From contig CADAEJ010000016.1 of the NCBI GenBank assembly GCA_902786965.1, positions 1 through 64,000 on the forward strand: 64,000 nucleotides of DNA. Direction: 5' to 3'. The notes beneath the pieces were generated by a model that was not told where the DNA came from, searched no databases, and saw only the letters and a list, made by a program, of their open reading frames with translations. Both the position numbers and the translations under genes were made by a program. The DNA comes from an uncultured Ruminococcus sp. Its GTDB lineage: Bacteria > Bacillota > Clostridia > Oscillospirales > Ruminococcaceae. Below are positions 1 to 8,881 of this stretch, in pieces. Each line of letters opens with the position of its first letter. The first letter of the stretch is position 1.

Positions 1-1252
1 TCGGATCACAGCTTAAAGCCTATAACGATAAACAAAAGCGTGAGGACAGAAAGATCAAGGACTATTTTGTAAAACTCTTTGGAACCGACAACGAGGATAC
101 GATAGTAAAGAACAGCAACAAGCAGCAGTCATTTTACGAGTATGTCGTTGGTGTCGGCGGCAAGGAAAACACTGCCCTTGTCAATAAAACACTTAATGAC
201 GAAACCGAGGTAAAAGCAAACCCCAAGGCTGCAAGGATAGCAGCGATATGCCTGAAAGAGTATATTCTCGGTAATGCAGAGATCGGCGTAAAGAGCTTTG
301 CACAAAGAAATCCTAACTTCTATATCTTCAATGCTGTGATCCATATGGACGAGCTGACACCGCACCTGCATTATGACTTTATTCCGTTTTCTGACGGCTT
401 CAAGAAAGGCATGAGCAGACAGCAGGGCATAAATAAAGCCCTTGAAGCTATGGGATACGGCAAGGGCGCACAGGCTATATATAACTATACTCAGACCGAC
501 TTGTCTTTCAGAAGATCTGTGAGGCTCACGGCTTTGAGATAGAGCCTCAAAAGAAAGGAAGAGGTTTTACTATTCCAACAAGGCTCATGGAGACTTACTA
601 TCCTATCGTTCAGGCTAATGAGCGCAAGATCGCCGAACAGGATAAACAGATCGCTGAGAGAGCCGCTGCTCTTGCCGAACTCCCGAAGAAACCTACACCG
701 CCCACGGATTTTCCTTATCAGACAAAAGAACAGTGGGTAGAGGGTTATGACTATACTGACAAATACGGCAATGCCCTTGAAGGCAGAGCCTTGAGAAAAG
801 CCAAAAAGGAAATGGCTAAAAGCGGCAGTTACGAAGAGAATTTCAAGTGCTGGATAGAGTATTACCGTCAGCTTGATGAGTGGAACGCTCTGTACGGCAG
901 TGCTGAAAAGCTCACGCCTATTGCCCGTGATCTGAAAGAGATAACAGAAGATGTGCAAGCCCTGAAAAGCGAGTACGAAGCAAAGCTTGCTGACCTTAAC
1001 AAGCGTGAGAAGCATTTTGCCGATGAACTGCAAAAGGGTATAGAGGAAGGCATAGCTGCCGACAGACGCACCACAGAGCTCACAGAACGGCGCACAGCTG
1101 CAATGCGGGCACGGGCAGATATCGCTCCTGCTTACAAAGAAAAATATAGCCGTATATTCGCAAAAACACAGAACAAAGAAAGGAATGATCAGAATGACAG
1201 TAAACTTGCTGAAACAAAGCCGCACCGTTATTATCCCGCAGCCGAGAAGTAA
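1..1252 (+). pseudogene. MobV/Pre-type mobilisation relaxase, 5' end off-window and frameshifted
   Basis: This is the tail of a plasmid mobilisation/recombination (MobV, Pre) protein, which nicks DNA at oriT to start conjugative transfer. The open frame enters at base 3 without a start codon. It contains the family metal-binding motif HMDELTPHLHYDF at about 345-375, the three-His motif expected of MobV enzymes. That frame stops at 542. The homologous continuation (ICEAHGFEIEPQKKGRGF, then METYYPIV at 587) is in the next frame, so a one-base-type shift lies near 490-512. The C-terminal part is rich in Lys, Glu and Ala and probably coiled coil, as is usual for the family. The N-terminal tyrosine/His region lies upstream of the window. 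The family assignment is confident. Whether the shift is a true mutation or a read error cannot be decided here. Confidence 0.8.
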
Positions 1253-1502
1253 ATCCACAGGAGCCAACAGGCGTGTCTTACACAACGATTATGTGTATTT
1301 TTGTGATATTCCCCTCGACACACCGCAGAATGCCTTAGATCGCATTGTAGAGGCTCTGGAGGACACTGTGGGAACTGACATCTGGAACATATCCGTTGTA
1401 TTTGACTATACAGCACAAGCACCGGATGGCTCGGAGGGAGCAAGCACTATAAAGCTGAGCTGCATGAGTGTTCTTGATGATACATACAGAATCACTGCGT
1501 AA
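1194..1502 (+). CDS. small hypothetical protein downstream of mobV
   Basis: This is a 102-residue protein of unknown function. I do not recognise a family. An in-frame ATG nine bases upstream (1185) is only one base from the Shine-Dalgarno AAAGAAAGG at 1175-1183, so ATG 1194, ten bases downstream of it, is the better start. The gene overlaps the end of the mobilisation gene by about 60 bases, which suggests translational coupling and the same mobile element. The sequence is soluble, with alternating hydrophobic stretches in the second half (DIWNISVVFDYTAQAPDG, STIKLSCMSVLDDTYRI) that suggest a small beta-rich domain. There are no Cys pairs or membrane segments. Confidence 0.55.
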   Translation: MTVNLLKQSRTVIIPQPRSKSTGANRRVLHNDYVYFCDIPLDTPQNALDRIVEALEDTVGTDIWNISVVFDYTAQAPDGSEGASTIKLSCMSVLDDTYRITA

Positions 1503-1642
1503 AAGAACAGTAATAAATATGTGATATGACTTGGTCAAACTGCATTATCGAGGGGTGGATTTTTATTAAACCGTTTGGGTATATCACTTAATTGCAGAGA
1601 TTTTATGATGAATCAGTATTTAATACTACCGATAAAAAACCA

Positions 1643-1667
1643 GCGGTTACAGATCAACTGTAACCGC
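1643..1667 (+). terminator. intrinsic terminator after the mobilisation genes
   Basis: The 10-bp perfect stem GCGGTTACAG/CTGTAACCGC has a 5-nt loop and is followed by a T-rich stretch. It lies between the mobilisation genes and the convergent recombinase, and could serve both strands. A degenerate version of the same hairpin occurs at 8763-8790. Confidence 0.75.
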
Positions 1668-1742
1668 CTTGTATTTTCTTGCAGTATATAACCGTCTGTG
1701 CGGATTATTAGCCAAAAGGCACGTAAATGTGTCTTCCGACGC

Positions 1743-2489
1743 TTATTGATCATAATAATCTGATCTGATTTCCTTTTTATATTTATAGTACGAGTTTCGG
1801 CTGATACGAGTGTCGGGATTACCGCAAAGATACTGCAAGCATTCTTTATCACTAAGTGTACCGCCGAACTCTTCAAGCATCTGTATCATCACTGCTTTGG
1901 CTGCTGCGGCTTTTTTTACATTCAATTTTGCTTTCGGTTTAGTGCCGAGAACCTTGCCTTCTTCTTTTGCTTTTTGTAAACCTTCCTTGGTTCTTTGAGA
2001 AAGGTATTCTCTTTCTTTTTCTGCTCTGTCAAGGGCGAGAGATATGTTATCCTCGACAAGCTCACGCATAAACTGATTGAGAGCGCTTTCAAGGTTTTCA
2101 AGCAGATTGGCAGAGGCTTTTCCTTTATATTCGCCATCTTTTTGCTTGGTTGTGCTGATGCTTAACTGCTGTTTTATTGCATCACGGTACTTTTGCGTGT
2201 TTATATGTGGCTCTTTGAGAAATACAAGCTCAATGCCTTTGTCAAACAGTTCCATATAGAGTTCATAACCCTTGTCACGCTCTCTGCTCATACGGCTGAC
2301 TTCATCAAAGACAACAATGTCACCCTTTTTCAGCTTTTTGAGCAAACGGTTGAGTACAGGTCTGTTCAGCGTTGTGCCGGTATATATCTCCTGCACGATC
2401 TCAGCATCCGGGTATGCCTTTGTTATGTTTGCGATCTGTCGCCCAACGCTTTGCTTTTGAGTAGACACTCTGCAATAACCATATATCAT
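1743..2489 (-). CDS. serine recombinase/resolvase (Pin/Hin family)
   Basis: This is a 248-residue site-specific recombinase of the small serine resolvase/invertase class. The N-terminal catalytic domain starts MIYGYCRVSTQKQS, with the nucleophile Ser in the canonical Y-x-R-V-S context (residue 9). It continues with YTGTTLNRP and the DEVSRMSR segment that carries conserved active-site arginines. The C-terminal part is Lys-rich and ends in a putative helix-turn-helix (LSDKECLQYLCGNPDTRISRNSYYKYKKEI). The chosen ATG at 2489 begins the conserved YGYCRVS strand and has an AAAGGAG site at 2498-2504. A longer frame would add 25 unrelated residues. It is transcribed divergently from the type IIG gene across a repeat-containing promoter region, and probably belongs to the mobile element that carries mobV. 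Confidence 0.9.
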   Translation of the reverse strand: MIYGYCRVSTQKQSVGRQIANITKAYPDAEIVQEIYTGTTLNRPVLNRLLKKLKKGDIVVFDEVSRMSRERDKGYELYMELFDKGIELVFLKEPHINTQKYRDAIKQQLSISTTKQKDGEYKGKASANLLENLESALNQFMRELVEDNISLALDRAEKEREYLSQRTKEGLQKAKEEGKVLGTKPKAKLNVKKAAAAKAVMIQMLEEFGGTLSDKECLQYLCGNPDTRISRNSYYKYKKEIRSDYYDQ

Positions 2490-2522
2490 TTTGCGACTCC
2501 TTTCAAGTCTAACCACCGTTAC

Positions 2523-2653
2523 TTTTGGTACTATAATTATATCACATCTGGAGCCTAAAGTCAATCAATTTTGGTGCTAAATCATAAACCGTTAGATTTG
2601 GTACTAAATTATAGTTTTTTGTTGTTGCTAATATTTTCTTGATGTGATATAAT
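2523..2653. promoter_or_regulatory. divergent promoter region with three TTTGGTRCTA repeats
   Basis: On the minus strand, TTGACT (2559-2564) and TATAAT (2536-2541) are separated by 17 nt and read into the recombinase. On the plus strand, TTGCTA (2625-2630) and TATAAT (2648-2653), also 17 nt apart, read into the type IIG gene. Three direct copies of TTTGGTRCTA(AAT) lie at 2523-2533, 2569-2582 and 2596-2609. They flank or overlap the recombinase promoter. They could be operator half-sites or recombinase accessory/crossover sites. The promoters are read from sequence. The function of the repeats is inference. Confidence 0.6.
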
Positions 2654-2693
2654 ATAAACAAAATAATAACATTGATGATGGGAGGACAGTTTT

Positions 2694-5517
2694 ATGACCG
2701 AAAAACAGCAGAAGGCTGCGGCGAAGAAGTTTGCGGCGGAATGGGCAGGCAAGGGCGATGAGAAGCAGGACACACACCGTTTCTGGATGGGCTTTTTGCA
2801 GAAGGTGCTTGGCGTGGAGAACGCTGACGAGCACATCAAGTTTGAAAAACCTGTGCAGTACAAAGGACACACCACTTACATAGATGCGTATATACCCGAG
2901 ACGAGAGTGCTTATCGAGCAGAAAAGTCTCGGCATTGACCTCGACAAGAAAGAGCCTCGTCACGGTGATGAGCTTACGCCGTTCGAGCAGGCTGAGCAGT
3001 ATTCGCAGAAACTGCCGCTGTCGGAAAAGGCTCATTACATCATCGTTTCAAATTTTGAGACATTCCGCATTCACGACCTTGACAAACAGGGTTTTGAAAG
3101 CACTTATGAAGAAATCAAGCTGTGCGAACTCGAAAAAGAGTGTCACCGCTTCGGCTTTATCATCGACAAGAACAAGCAGATGCACCAGCGTGAAATGGAA
3201 ATATCCAATAAGGCAGGAATACTTGTTGGAAAGCTGCGTGAAGCTATACTAAGCCAATATGATGACCCTAATTCCCCGGAAACTCTTAAATTGCTGAATG
3301 TGCTTTTAGTGCGGCTTGTGTTCTGTATGTATGCAGAGGACGCAGGGGTGTTTGAACAGCACGAACAGTTCGGTCAGTATCTTAAACAGTTCCCTGTGGA
3401 AAAACTCCATATCAAGCTGCAAGAGCTGTTTGAAGTTCTCAATACAAGACCTGAAAACAGGTATCGTTATATGGACGAGGAGCTTGCAGCTTTCCCGTAT
3501 GTGAACGGCGGACTGTTTGCGGACAACAGTATTGAGATCCCAAAATTTACGGACGAGATAGTTGACCTTCTTATCAACAAGGCAAGTGCAGGATTTGACT
3601 GGTCTGAAATATCACCGCCGATCTTCGGTGCGATCTTTGAAAGCACCATTAACCCTGAAACAAGGCATTCGGGCGGAATGCACTACACCTCTATTGAGAA
3701 TATCCACAAGGTAATTGATCCGCTGTTTCTTTCAGAACTGCAAACTGAATTCAACGGGCTTATCAAAAACTTTGAAAAAGCAAAAAGTGCGGTCAGAGAC
3801 AGAAAAAAGCATATAACCGAAAGTCAGATCGCTTTTGAAGCGTTCAGAGATAAGCTGGCGAGCCTGACATTCCTTGACCCTGCCTGCGGTTCGGGCAATT
3901 TCCTTACAGAGACTTACCTGAGTCTGCGAAGGCTTGAAAATGAGGCACTTAAAGCTATAATCGAGTGTGAATATAAAAGTTTCTATAAATCAGTTTTACG
4001 GCATAGAGATAAATGACTTTGCTGTTGCTGTTGCCAACACAGCTTTGAGGATCGCTGAATCACAGATGATTAAGGAGACCGAGGAAATCACACACAAAGA
4101 ACTTCCTTTCCTGCCTTTGAACGATTATAATAACATAGTTGAGGGCAACGCCCTGCGTATTGACTGGGAGAGCGTTGTGCCCAAGGACAAGCTGTCTTAT
4201 ATTATGGGCAATCCGCCGTTTGTGGGCGCAAGGCTGATGAACGATGCACAAAAGTCAGATGTATTCAGCATCTTTGACGGTGTGAAAAACAACGGTAATC
4301 TCGATTATGTTTCCTGTTGGTACAAGAAAGCCGCCGATCTTATGAAAGGTACATATATCAGAACGGCTCTTGTTTCCACCAACAGTATAACTCAGGGTGA
4401 GCAGGTAGCTATACTTTGGAGAACGTTGTTTGAAATGGGCGTTCATATTGACTTTGCACACCGCACTTTCCGCTGGGATAACCGAGGCATTGACGAAAAG
4501 GGAAAGAAAAAGAAAACAGACGATTATATGGCGGCTGTTCATGTTGTTATTGTTGGATTTAGTGTTGCGCCGAATACTGTGCCAAAACACCTGTATGATA
4601 ATGGCACAGATAAGGTCGTAAAGAATATAAATGGCTATCTTGTTGAGGCAGATAGTATTGTCATAGATAGCAGAACAAAACCAATTTGCAATGTTCCTGA
4701 GATTGGAATAGGAAACAAGCCTATTGACGATGGCAAATATCTGTTCACAAAAGAAGAAATGGACGAGTTTATCAAAAAAGAGCCTGCGTCCCAAAAGTAT
4801 TTCAAAAAGTGGCTTGGTTCAAAAGAGTTTATCAATGGATTTAGTCGCTATTGCTTATGGCTTGGAGAGTGTTCACCAAAAGAACTTCGTAGTATGCCTA
4901 AGTGCCTTGAAAGAGTAGAGAATGTTAGACAATTCAGATTGAAAAGCAAGAGTGCTGGAACAGTAAAGCTGGCAGAAAAACCAACAAGATTTCACGTTGA
5001 AAATATGCCTGATAGCAATTACATTATTCTTCCTGAAACATCGTCGGAAAATAGGAGATATATTCCTATCGGATTTATGACACCTGATGTAATGTGTAGT
5101 AATGCCGTAAAGCTTATGCCTAATGCCACCCTTTATCATTTCGGTATTCTTACCTCAAACGTCCATATGGCTTGGATGCGTGCTGTTGCAGGCAGACTTG
5201 AAATGCGTTATCGTTATTCAAAGGATATTGTGTATAATAACTTCCCGTGGTGTTCGCCCACCGCCGAGCAGAAAGCAAAGATAGAACAAACCGCACAGGC
5301 TATCCTCGACGCAAGGGCGCTCTATCCCGATTGTTCCCTCGCCGACCTCTACGACGACCTCTACGACGAGACCACTATGCCGCCAGAGCTGCGCAAGGCT
5401 CACCAAGCCAACGATAAGGCGGTCATGCAAGCCTACGGCTTCAAACCCGATATGCCCGAAAGCGAGATCGTCGCCGAGCTGATGAAGATGTATCAGAAGC
5501 TGACGGAGGGGAAATGA
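2694..5517 (+). pseudogene. type IIG restriction-modification enzyme (MmeI/YeeA-like), frameshifted at about 3960
   Basis: This is a fused restriction endonuclease-methyltransferase of the MmeI-like type IIG group, about 940 residues in total. The N-terminus carries a PD-(D/E)xK-type nuclease signature (YIDAYIPETRVLIEQKS, about residues 62-78). The middle has the SAM-binding motif I FLDPACGSGNFL (about 3872-3907). The second frame holds NQFYGIEINDFAV, the catalytic NPPF motif (near 4210) and a C-terminal specificity region. The first frame runs to a stop at 4016. The matching continuation is in another frame from about 3965, and a short stretch between motif I and NQFYGIEIN appears missing, so the lesion is probably a small deletion with a frameshift. 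The start ATG 2694 follows GGGAGGA. If the lesion is real, modification and cleavage are both lost. Confidence 0.85.
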
Positions 5518-6086
5518 TGAATAGTAACGTATTAGGAATATTAATTGGAAGTGCTTGCACTCTTTTAGGTTTTCTTGTTTCGCTTACAACAGAACGGTTG
5601 AAAGCCAAAAGTGCACGCAATAATCACATAAGCCAAGCAAGATTTGATAAAGAATTCGTTATTTATCAAGAATTGTCAGAGAAAAACTTGAGTGCTGTCT
5701 ATGACGCTGGTCAAACGGTCAAGATAATTAGAGGTCTTTACAATAATGATTTATCTAAAATTGATGAACACGCTAACAATCTTCGTAGCAGTATAAATGA
5801 TGCAGATTTCTCCAATAAAAAATATGCACCCTTTATTAGTAAAGATATTTATGAAAACTATAAAGTTCTTATTAAAAAAATAAGTGAAATAAATTCTTTT
5901 TTCTCATTTTGGCATTTTACTTTCAATAAAGAGAATAAAGGTATTTTTAATCATGGTGGAGAATCATATACTTATGATCAAGTAAAAAATAAGATTGAAG
6001 AACTACAGAAAGAAGTTTCATCTCTATCAGATGAAATCTTAGACCAAGTTAGAAATTATCTTCAAAAGTTGGACGCTATATCTTAA
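5514..6086 (+). CDS. single-pass membrane protein coupled to the type IIG gene
   Basis: This is a 190-residue protein with no family I recognise. Residues 4-24 form one hydrophobic N-terminal segment (VLGILIGSACTLLGFLVSL), probably a signal anchor. It is followed by a basic stretch and a long, charged, helix-rich cytoplasmic domain with a C-terminal heptad-like segment (KNKIEELQKEVSSLSDEIL). The ATGATG start overlaps the stop codon of the type IIG frame, with GGAGGGG just upstream, so translation is coupled. Similar anchored coiled-coil proteins occur beside restriction systems, but a role here is inference. It is more AT-rich than the upstream gene. Confidence 0.75.
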   Translation: MMNSNVLGILIGSACTLLGFLVSLTTERLKAKSARNNHISQARFDKEFVIYQELSEKNLSAVYDAGQTVKIIRGLYNNDLSKIDEHANNLRSSINDADFSNKKYAPFISKDIYENYKVLIKKISEINSFFSFWHFTFNKENKGIFNHGGESYTYDQVKNKIEELQKEVSSLSDEILDQVRNYLQKLDAIS

Positions 6087-6099
6087 TATACAAGCAATA

Positions 6100-6125
6100 A
6101 AAGGACTGCCCTATGGCAGTCCTTT
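6100..6125. terminator. bidirectional intrinsic terminator
   Basis: An 11-bp stem AAAGGACTGCC/GGCAGTCCTTT with a 4-nt loop lies between convergent genes and is flanked by A and T runs, so it can act on both strands. Confidence 0.85.
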
Positions 6126-6141
6126 ATATGTTGCACCATAT

Positions 6142-7932
6142 TCAATTCATAGCATTTTTCCGAAGCTGGTTGACAGCCTGCTCGATCTTCTGTGCCATTA
6201 GTTTGCGGCGCTCATTGAGGAATTCATCATAGTCCATTTTTTCCCAGCCATGAGGTAGAGCGTTTTCATCTTCCATTTTGCTGATCTCCTCGGCACTCAT
6301 ACCCTTGCAGACGATAGGATAATATTTCGAGGGCGCCTCGTCAAGTATCTCCATATTATCGTCCCACTTGATAAAGGCGTAGTTTGCCATCTGATTGATC
6401 TTACTATCGGTGTAACCGAGCAATTTCAGATAAGCCTTCGGGAACAAGTGATGTTTTTCAAGTGGTTTTCTCTTGCCGCCAATATCAGGCTCAAACAGCA
6501 TAGGAACTGTGAGGCTGCCTTTTGAAAACAGAACTTTAATACCATTCATATTAAGGGAGGCAACATATGCATTCCAAGCATTGTTACCACGTCCGGAGAC
6601 TGCAAGACCGTCAGACCCGAGCAGTGTTATTTTAAAATAATCCTCGGTCAGTCTTTCGTTTACCCTTGTAAGAATAAACTTTCTGTATTCGTCCAATGAG
6701 GTGAGCTCTTTTATGCTGTTCAGATGCTGCTCAAATGTTGATTCAAAAGAGCCGGTATAGAGCGATATAAGCGAGGCATAGAAGAACCAGAGCGATGTGA
6801 GGTGCATATTATCATTGTACGAAGCCTTGAATCTGTACTTGGCGATAAGATACATAGCATAGGCATAGAATAAAGTATTATCCGAAAGGATCATATCGCC
6901 GGATACATACCCCGAATTGATGATAGCCTTTAAGAATTCATGCCAGTTGCCTACATCTAATACGTCCGGCAGTTTTTCTTTCATAATATCAAATCTCTTG
7001 ATCCTTAACTCTTCATCAACCGCACCTTTTTTATCAAAATTAGCTCCACGCAGCAGCTTATAGCCGTATTTAAGCCTTGCCCTGTCAAAAGCATATGCCA
7101 TTACAACTCTGATAATATCCTGCGGAGATACGGTAGTAAGCCTGTTATATGAGGTAGCTTTGTTTTTTGAGGGAATAATAGAAGCACGACTGAATTCTTC
7201 GATTTCTTTTCGTCCCTCATCCCAATATAAAGAAAGCAGAGTAAGTATAAAGTCGTTCTGTTTAAGTGCTACACCGCCTGAATTCACACGGACGAAGATA
7301 TGCGAAACGTCTTCCTCGTCCGCACTTGATTTAATATCAAACACCGGAAGAGTATAACTCTTTAAATTAAGAACAGAATTAATGTTTTCGTGGATAGCGT
7401 CTTCTTCATCTTCTGTGAGCTCTTTATCCTTTGTCTTTCTGTACTCTCTCAAGGTATCAGCAAATTCCTGTGTAAGCTTATAAGCTTTTTTTGAGGTGAA
7501 AATATCACTTATGTTATATATCCATTCAGGGTCTTTCTGTGTGGCTTTTGTTCCCACTTCAAATACGTTCTTTAATGGATTGTAAGATATTATTATAGAT
7601 TTTTCGTCAAACTTTGAATTTATGACCTTCTGCCCTTTCATTACAGCGTAAAGTGATGTGAGTCGCTGCTGCCCGTCAATAATCACCTCTTTAGGAGTTT
7701 CATAGTTATGCCCGCCTACACCTATTGTTTTCTTCTTTTCAAGTTCAGGGCATTCCCATATCATGAGATAACCTATAGGATAACCCTTCATCATTGAATC
7801 AAACAAGTCTCTGACCTTCGTATCTTTCCATACAAAAGGACGCTGGAGTTCGGGAAGACCAAGCTCACCGGTATCTATTTTTTCAATCAGCTGATTAACT
7901 GTTAGTGTTGTAGGACTAAATATCTCTGACAT
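6142..7932 (-). CDS. DUF262/DUF1524 (GmrSD-like) protein
   Basis: This 596-residue protein has an N-terminal DUF262 domain. It shows LPELQRPFVWKDTKVRDLFD near residue 28 and the signature DGQQRLTSLY near residue 88, a ParB-like nucleotide-binding fold. The C-terminal DUF1524-type HNH region has the EKHHLFPKAYL motif near residue 500. Type IV modification-dependent enzymes such as GmrSD combine these domains, and many family members sit in defence islands. The DUF262-type fold uses NTPs while the HNH part cleaves DNA. Here both domains are in one chain, and key residues look intact. Its promoter overlaps a perfect palindrome. Adjacent restriction and SLOG genes support a defence role, but the target is unknown. 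Confidence 0.85.
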   Translation of the reverse strand: MSEIFSPTTLTVNQLIEKIDTGELGLPELQRPFVWKDTKVRDLFDSMMKGYPIGYLMIWECPELEKKKTIGVGGHNYETPKEVIIDGQQRLTSLYAVMKGQKVINSKFDEKSIIISYNPLKNVFEVGTKATQKDPEWIYNISDIFTSKKAYKLTQEFADTLREYRKTKDKELTEDEEDAIHENINSVLNLKSYTLPVFDIKSSADEEDVSHIFVRVNSGGVALKQNDFILTLLSLYWDEGRKEIEEFSRASIIPSKNKATSYNRLTTVSPQDIIRVVMAYAFDRARLKYGYKLLRGANFDKKGAVDEELRIKRFDIMKEKLPDVLDVGNWHEFLKAIINSGYVSGDMILSDNTLFYAYAMYLIAKYRFKASYNDNMHLTSLWFFYASLISLYTGSFESTFEQHLNSIKELTSLDEYRKFILTRVNERLTEDYFKITLLGSDGLAVSGRGNNAWNAYVASLNMNGIKVLFSKGSLTVPMLFEPDIGGKRKPLEKHHLFPKAYLKLLGYTDSKINQMANYAFIKWDDNMEILDEAPSKYYPIVCKGMSAEEISKMEDENALPHGWEKMDYDEFLNERRKLMAQKIEQAVNQLRKNAMN

Positions 7933-7954
7933 AGTAGATCACCTCGTATTTTTA

Positions 7955-7983
7955 ATTATACTATATTTGACATTAGTTGTCAA
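7955..7983 (-). promoter_or_regulatory. promoter of the DUF262 gene with a palindromic -35 region
   Basis: On the minus strand TTGACA (7978-7983) and TATAAT (7955-7960) are 17 nt apart. The -35 box is one arm of a perfect inverted repeat, TTGACA-N5-TGTCAA, at 7967-7983. A repressor bound there would block polymerase directly. Confidence 0.7.
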
Positions 7984-7984
7984 A

Positions 7985-8461
7985 TCACATATCTTCAGTA
8001 TTATATATATTTACCGCCTTCACACCCTTACTCAAAGCGTACTGTAACGCTTTGTATGCCCCTCCGGAGTTATTTTTGACATAACATACCACAAGATCGG
8101 AACGGTCGATCAGAGAGCGATTACGCAGGTGTATAGCGGCTTTAAAATGAGCTGCTGCGGATTCACTGCAAACATCTACCTCATCATAATACTCCAGATA
8201 GTATTCTTCGTTATCCCTGTATTCTGCCGTCATGTATGGCAGCACAAGTGACAGGTGAGTATTTCCGTAGTCAAGCTCTTTACATATCCGGCGTATTATA
8301 CCGGCAGCGATCCGGTCAAATTCACCCTCTCGTCCGATAAGAAATTCTACATATGACTTATTCTTAATGAGCTCACATATTATGGGTTCTAACTTGTTTT
8401 CAAGTTCAGCAATACTGTCAATGCGCCTATGACCAAATAAGCTGACAGTGTATATTTCCAT
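7985..8461 (-). CDS. SLOG-superfamily (DUF1273/YpsA-like) protein
   Basis: This is a 158-residue Rossmann-like protein. The first strand and turn (SLFGHRRI, residues 8-15), the glycine/acid motif GREGEFDRIAAGII and the late segment NRSLIDRSDLVVCYV followed by SGGAYKAL match the SLOG pattern of YpsA/DUF1273 proteins. Such folds bind nucleotides or nucleotide-derived ligands. In other contexts SLOG domains act as sensors in conflict systems, while YpsA homologues have other roles, so a defence job is only suggested by position. It lies between the DUF262 gene and a divergent RHH regulator whose tandem operator covers its promoter. The ATG at 8461 follows an AGGGGTG site. Confidence 0.8.
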   Translation of the reverse strand: MEIYTVSLFGHRRIDSIAELENKLEPIICELIKNKSYVEFLIGREGEFDRIAAGIIRRICKELDYGNTHLSLVLPYMTAEYRDNEEYYLEYYDEVDVCSESAAAHFKAAIHLRNRSLIDRSDLVVCYVKNNSGGAYKALQYALSKGVKAVNIYNTEDM

Positions 8462-8484
8462 TGTAACACCCCTATAATAATTAT

Positions 8485-8565
8485 ACTATGGTGTCATAGT
8501 GGTGTCAATATGGCGGAATACAAAAAGGTGTCATAGTGGTATCATATTTACAAGGAGGTATCACT
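8485..8565. promoter_or_regulatory. tandem heptad operator between SLOG and RHH genes
   Basis: Five copies of GGTRTCA lie on the plus strand. Pairs begin at 8490/8501 and 8527/8538, each pair 11 bp apart, and one further copy begins at 8556 next to the RHH ribosome site. The first pair also forms the inverted repeat ACTATG-N4-CATAGT (8485-8500). TATAAT-like boxes at 8473-8482 serve the minus-strand SLOG gene. Ribbon-helix-helix repressors bind exactly this kind of closely spaced short site, so autoregulation by the adjacent gene is likely but inferred. Confidence 0.65.
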
Positions 8566-8757
8566 ATGGCTGTACTTAAAACAAGATTTACACTGCGCCT
8601 TGATCTCGAAGATCATGCAAAAATCAAAAAGATTGCTGAAAAGCAGAACCGTTCTATGACAAATATGATCGAAACGGTCATCAAACAGACAATAAATAAG
8701 TATGAGGAAGAAAACGGCGAGATCGAACTTACCGAAGAAGATCTATCAATAGAATAA
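8566..8757 (+). CDS. ribbon-helix-helix (Arc/CopG-type) DNA-binding protein
   Basis: This 63-residue protein has the RHH layout: a basic beta strand (KTRFTLRLDLEDHAKIK, residues 4-20), then two helices with the N-S/T-M-x-x-M-I turn (RSMTNMIETVIKQTI), and an acidic tail. RHH proteins dimerise and insert the strand in the major groove. The ATG at 8566 is preceded by AAGGAGG. A GTG ten codons upstream lacks such a site. It probably represses its own promoter and the divergent SLOG gene through the heptad repeats. It could also be an orphan antitoxin, but no toxin follows it directly. Confidence 0.85.
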   Translation: MAVLKTRFTLRLDLEDHAKIKKIAEKQNRSMTNMIETVIKQTINKYEEENGEIELTEEDLSIE

Positions 8758-8762
8758 AAATA

Positions 8763-8793
8763 AGCGGTTACAGATAACTGTGATCGCTTATTT
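8763..8793 (+). terminator. intrinsic terminator after the RHH gene
   Basis: The imperfect stem AGCGGTTACAG/CTGTGATCGCT is followed by TATTTTA. It resembles the hairpin at 1643-1667, with two compensated or mismatched positions. Confidence 0.6.
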
Positions 8794-8825
8794 TATAGAA
8801 AATCATAAATATTTTAGTAAATGTA

Positions 8826-8881
8826 TTGCAATCTGCGATACAATGTGGTATAATAGTATCAGAAAGGTGGTTGATACTATG
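8826..8881 (+). promoter_or_regulatory. toxin-antitoxin promoter and operator
   Basis: TTGCAA (8826-8831) and TATAAT (8849-8854) are 17 nt apart. Immediately downstream is a perfect 8-bp inverted repeat, TAGTATCA (8854-8861) and TGATACTA (8872-8879). It brackets the ribosome-binding site and touches the start codon. This fits autorepression by the antitoxin or the complex. Confidence 0.75.

Noticed and set aside
491..1285. Long minus-strand frame opposite the mobilisation gene
   Set aside because: It has a Cys/Phe-rich composition and no ribosome site, and mirrors the coding strand of a clearly conserved MobV protein.
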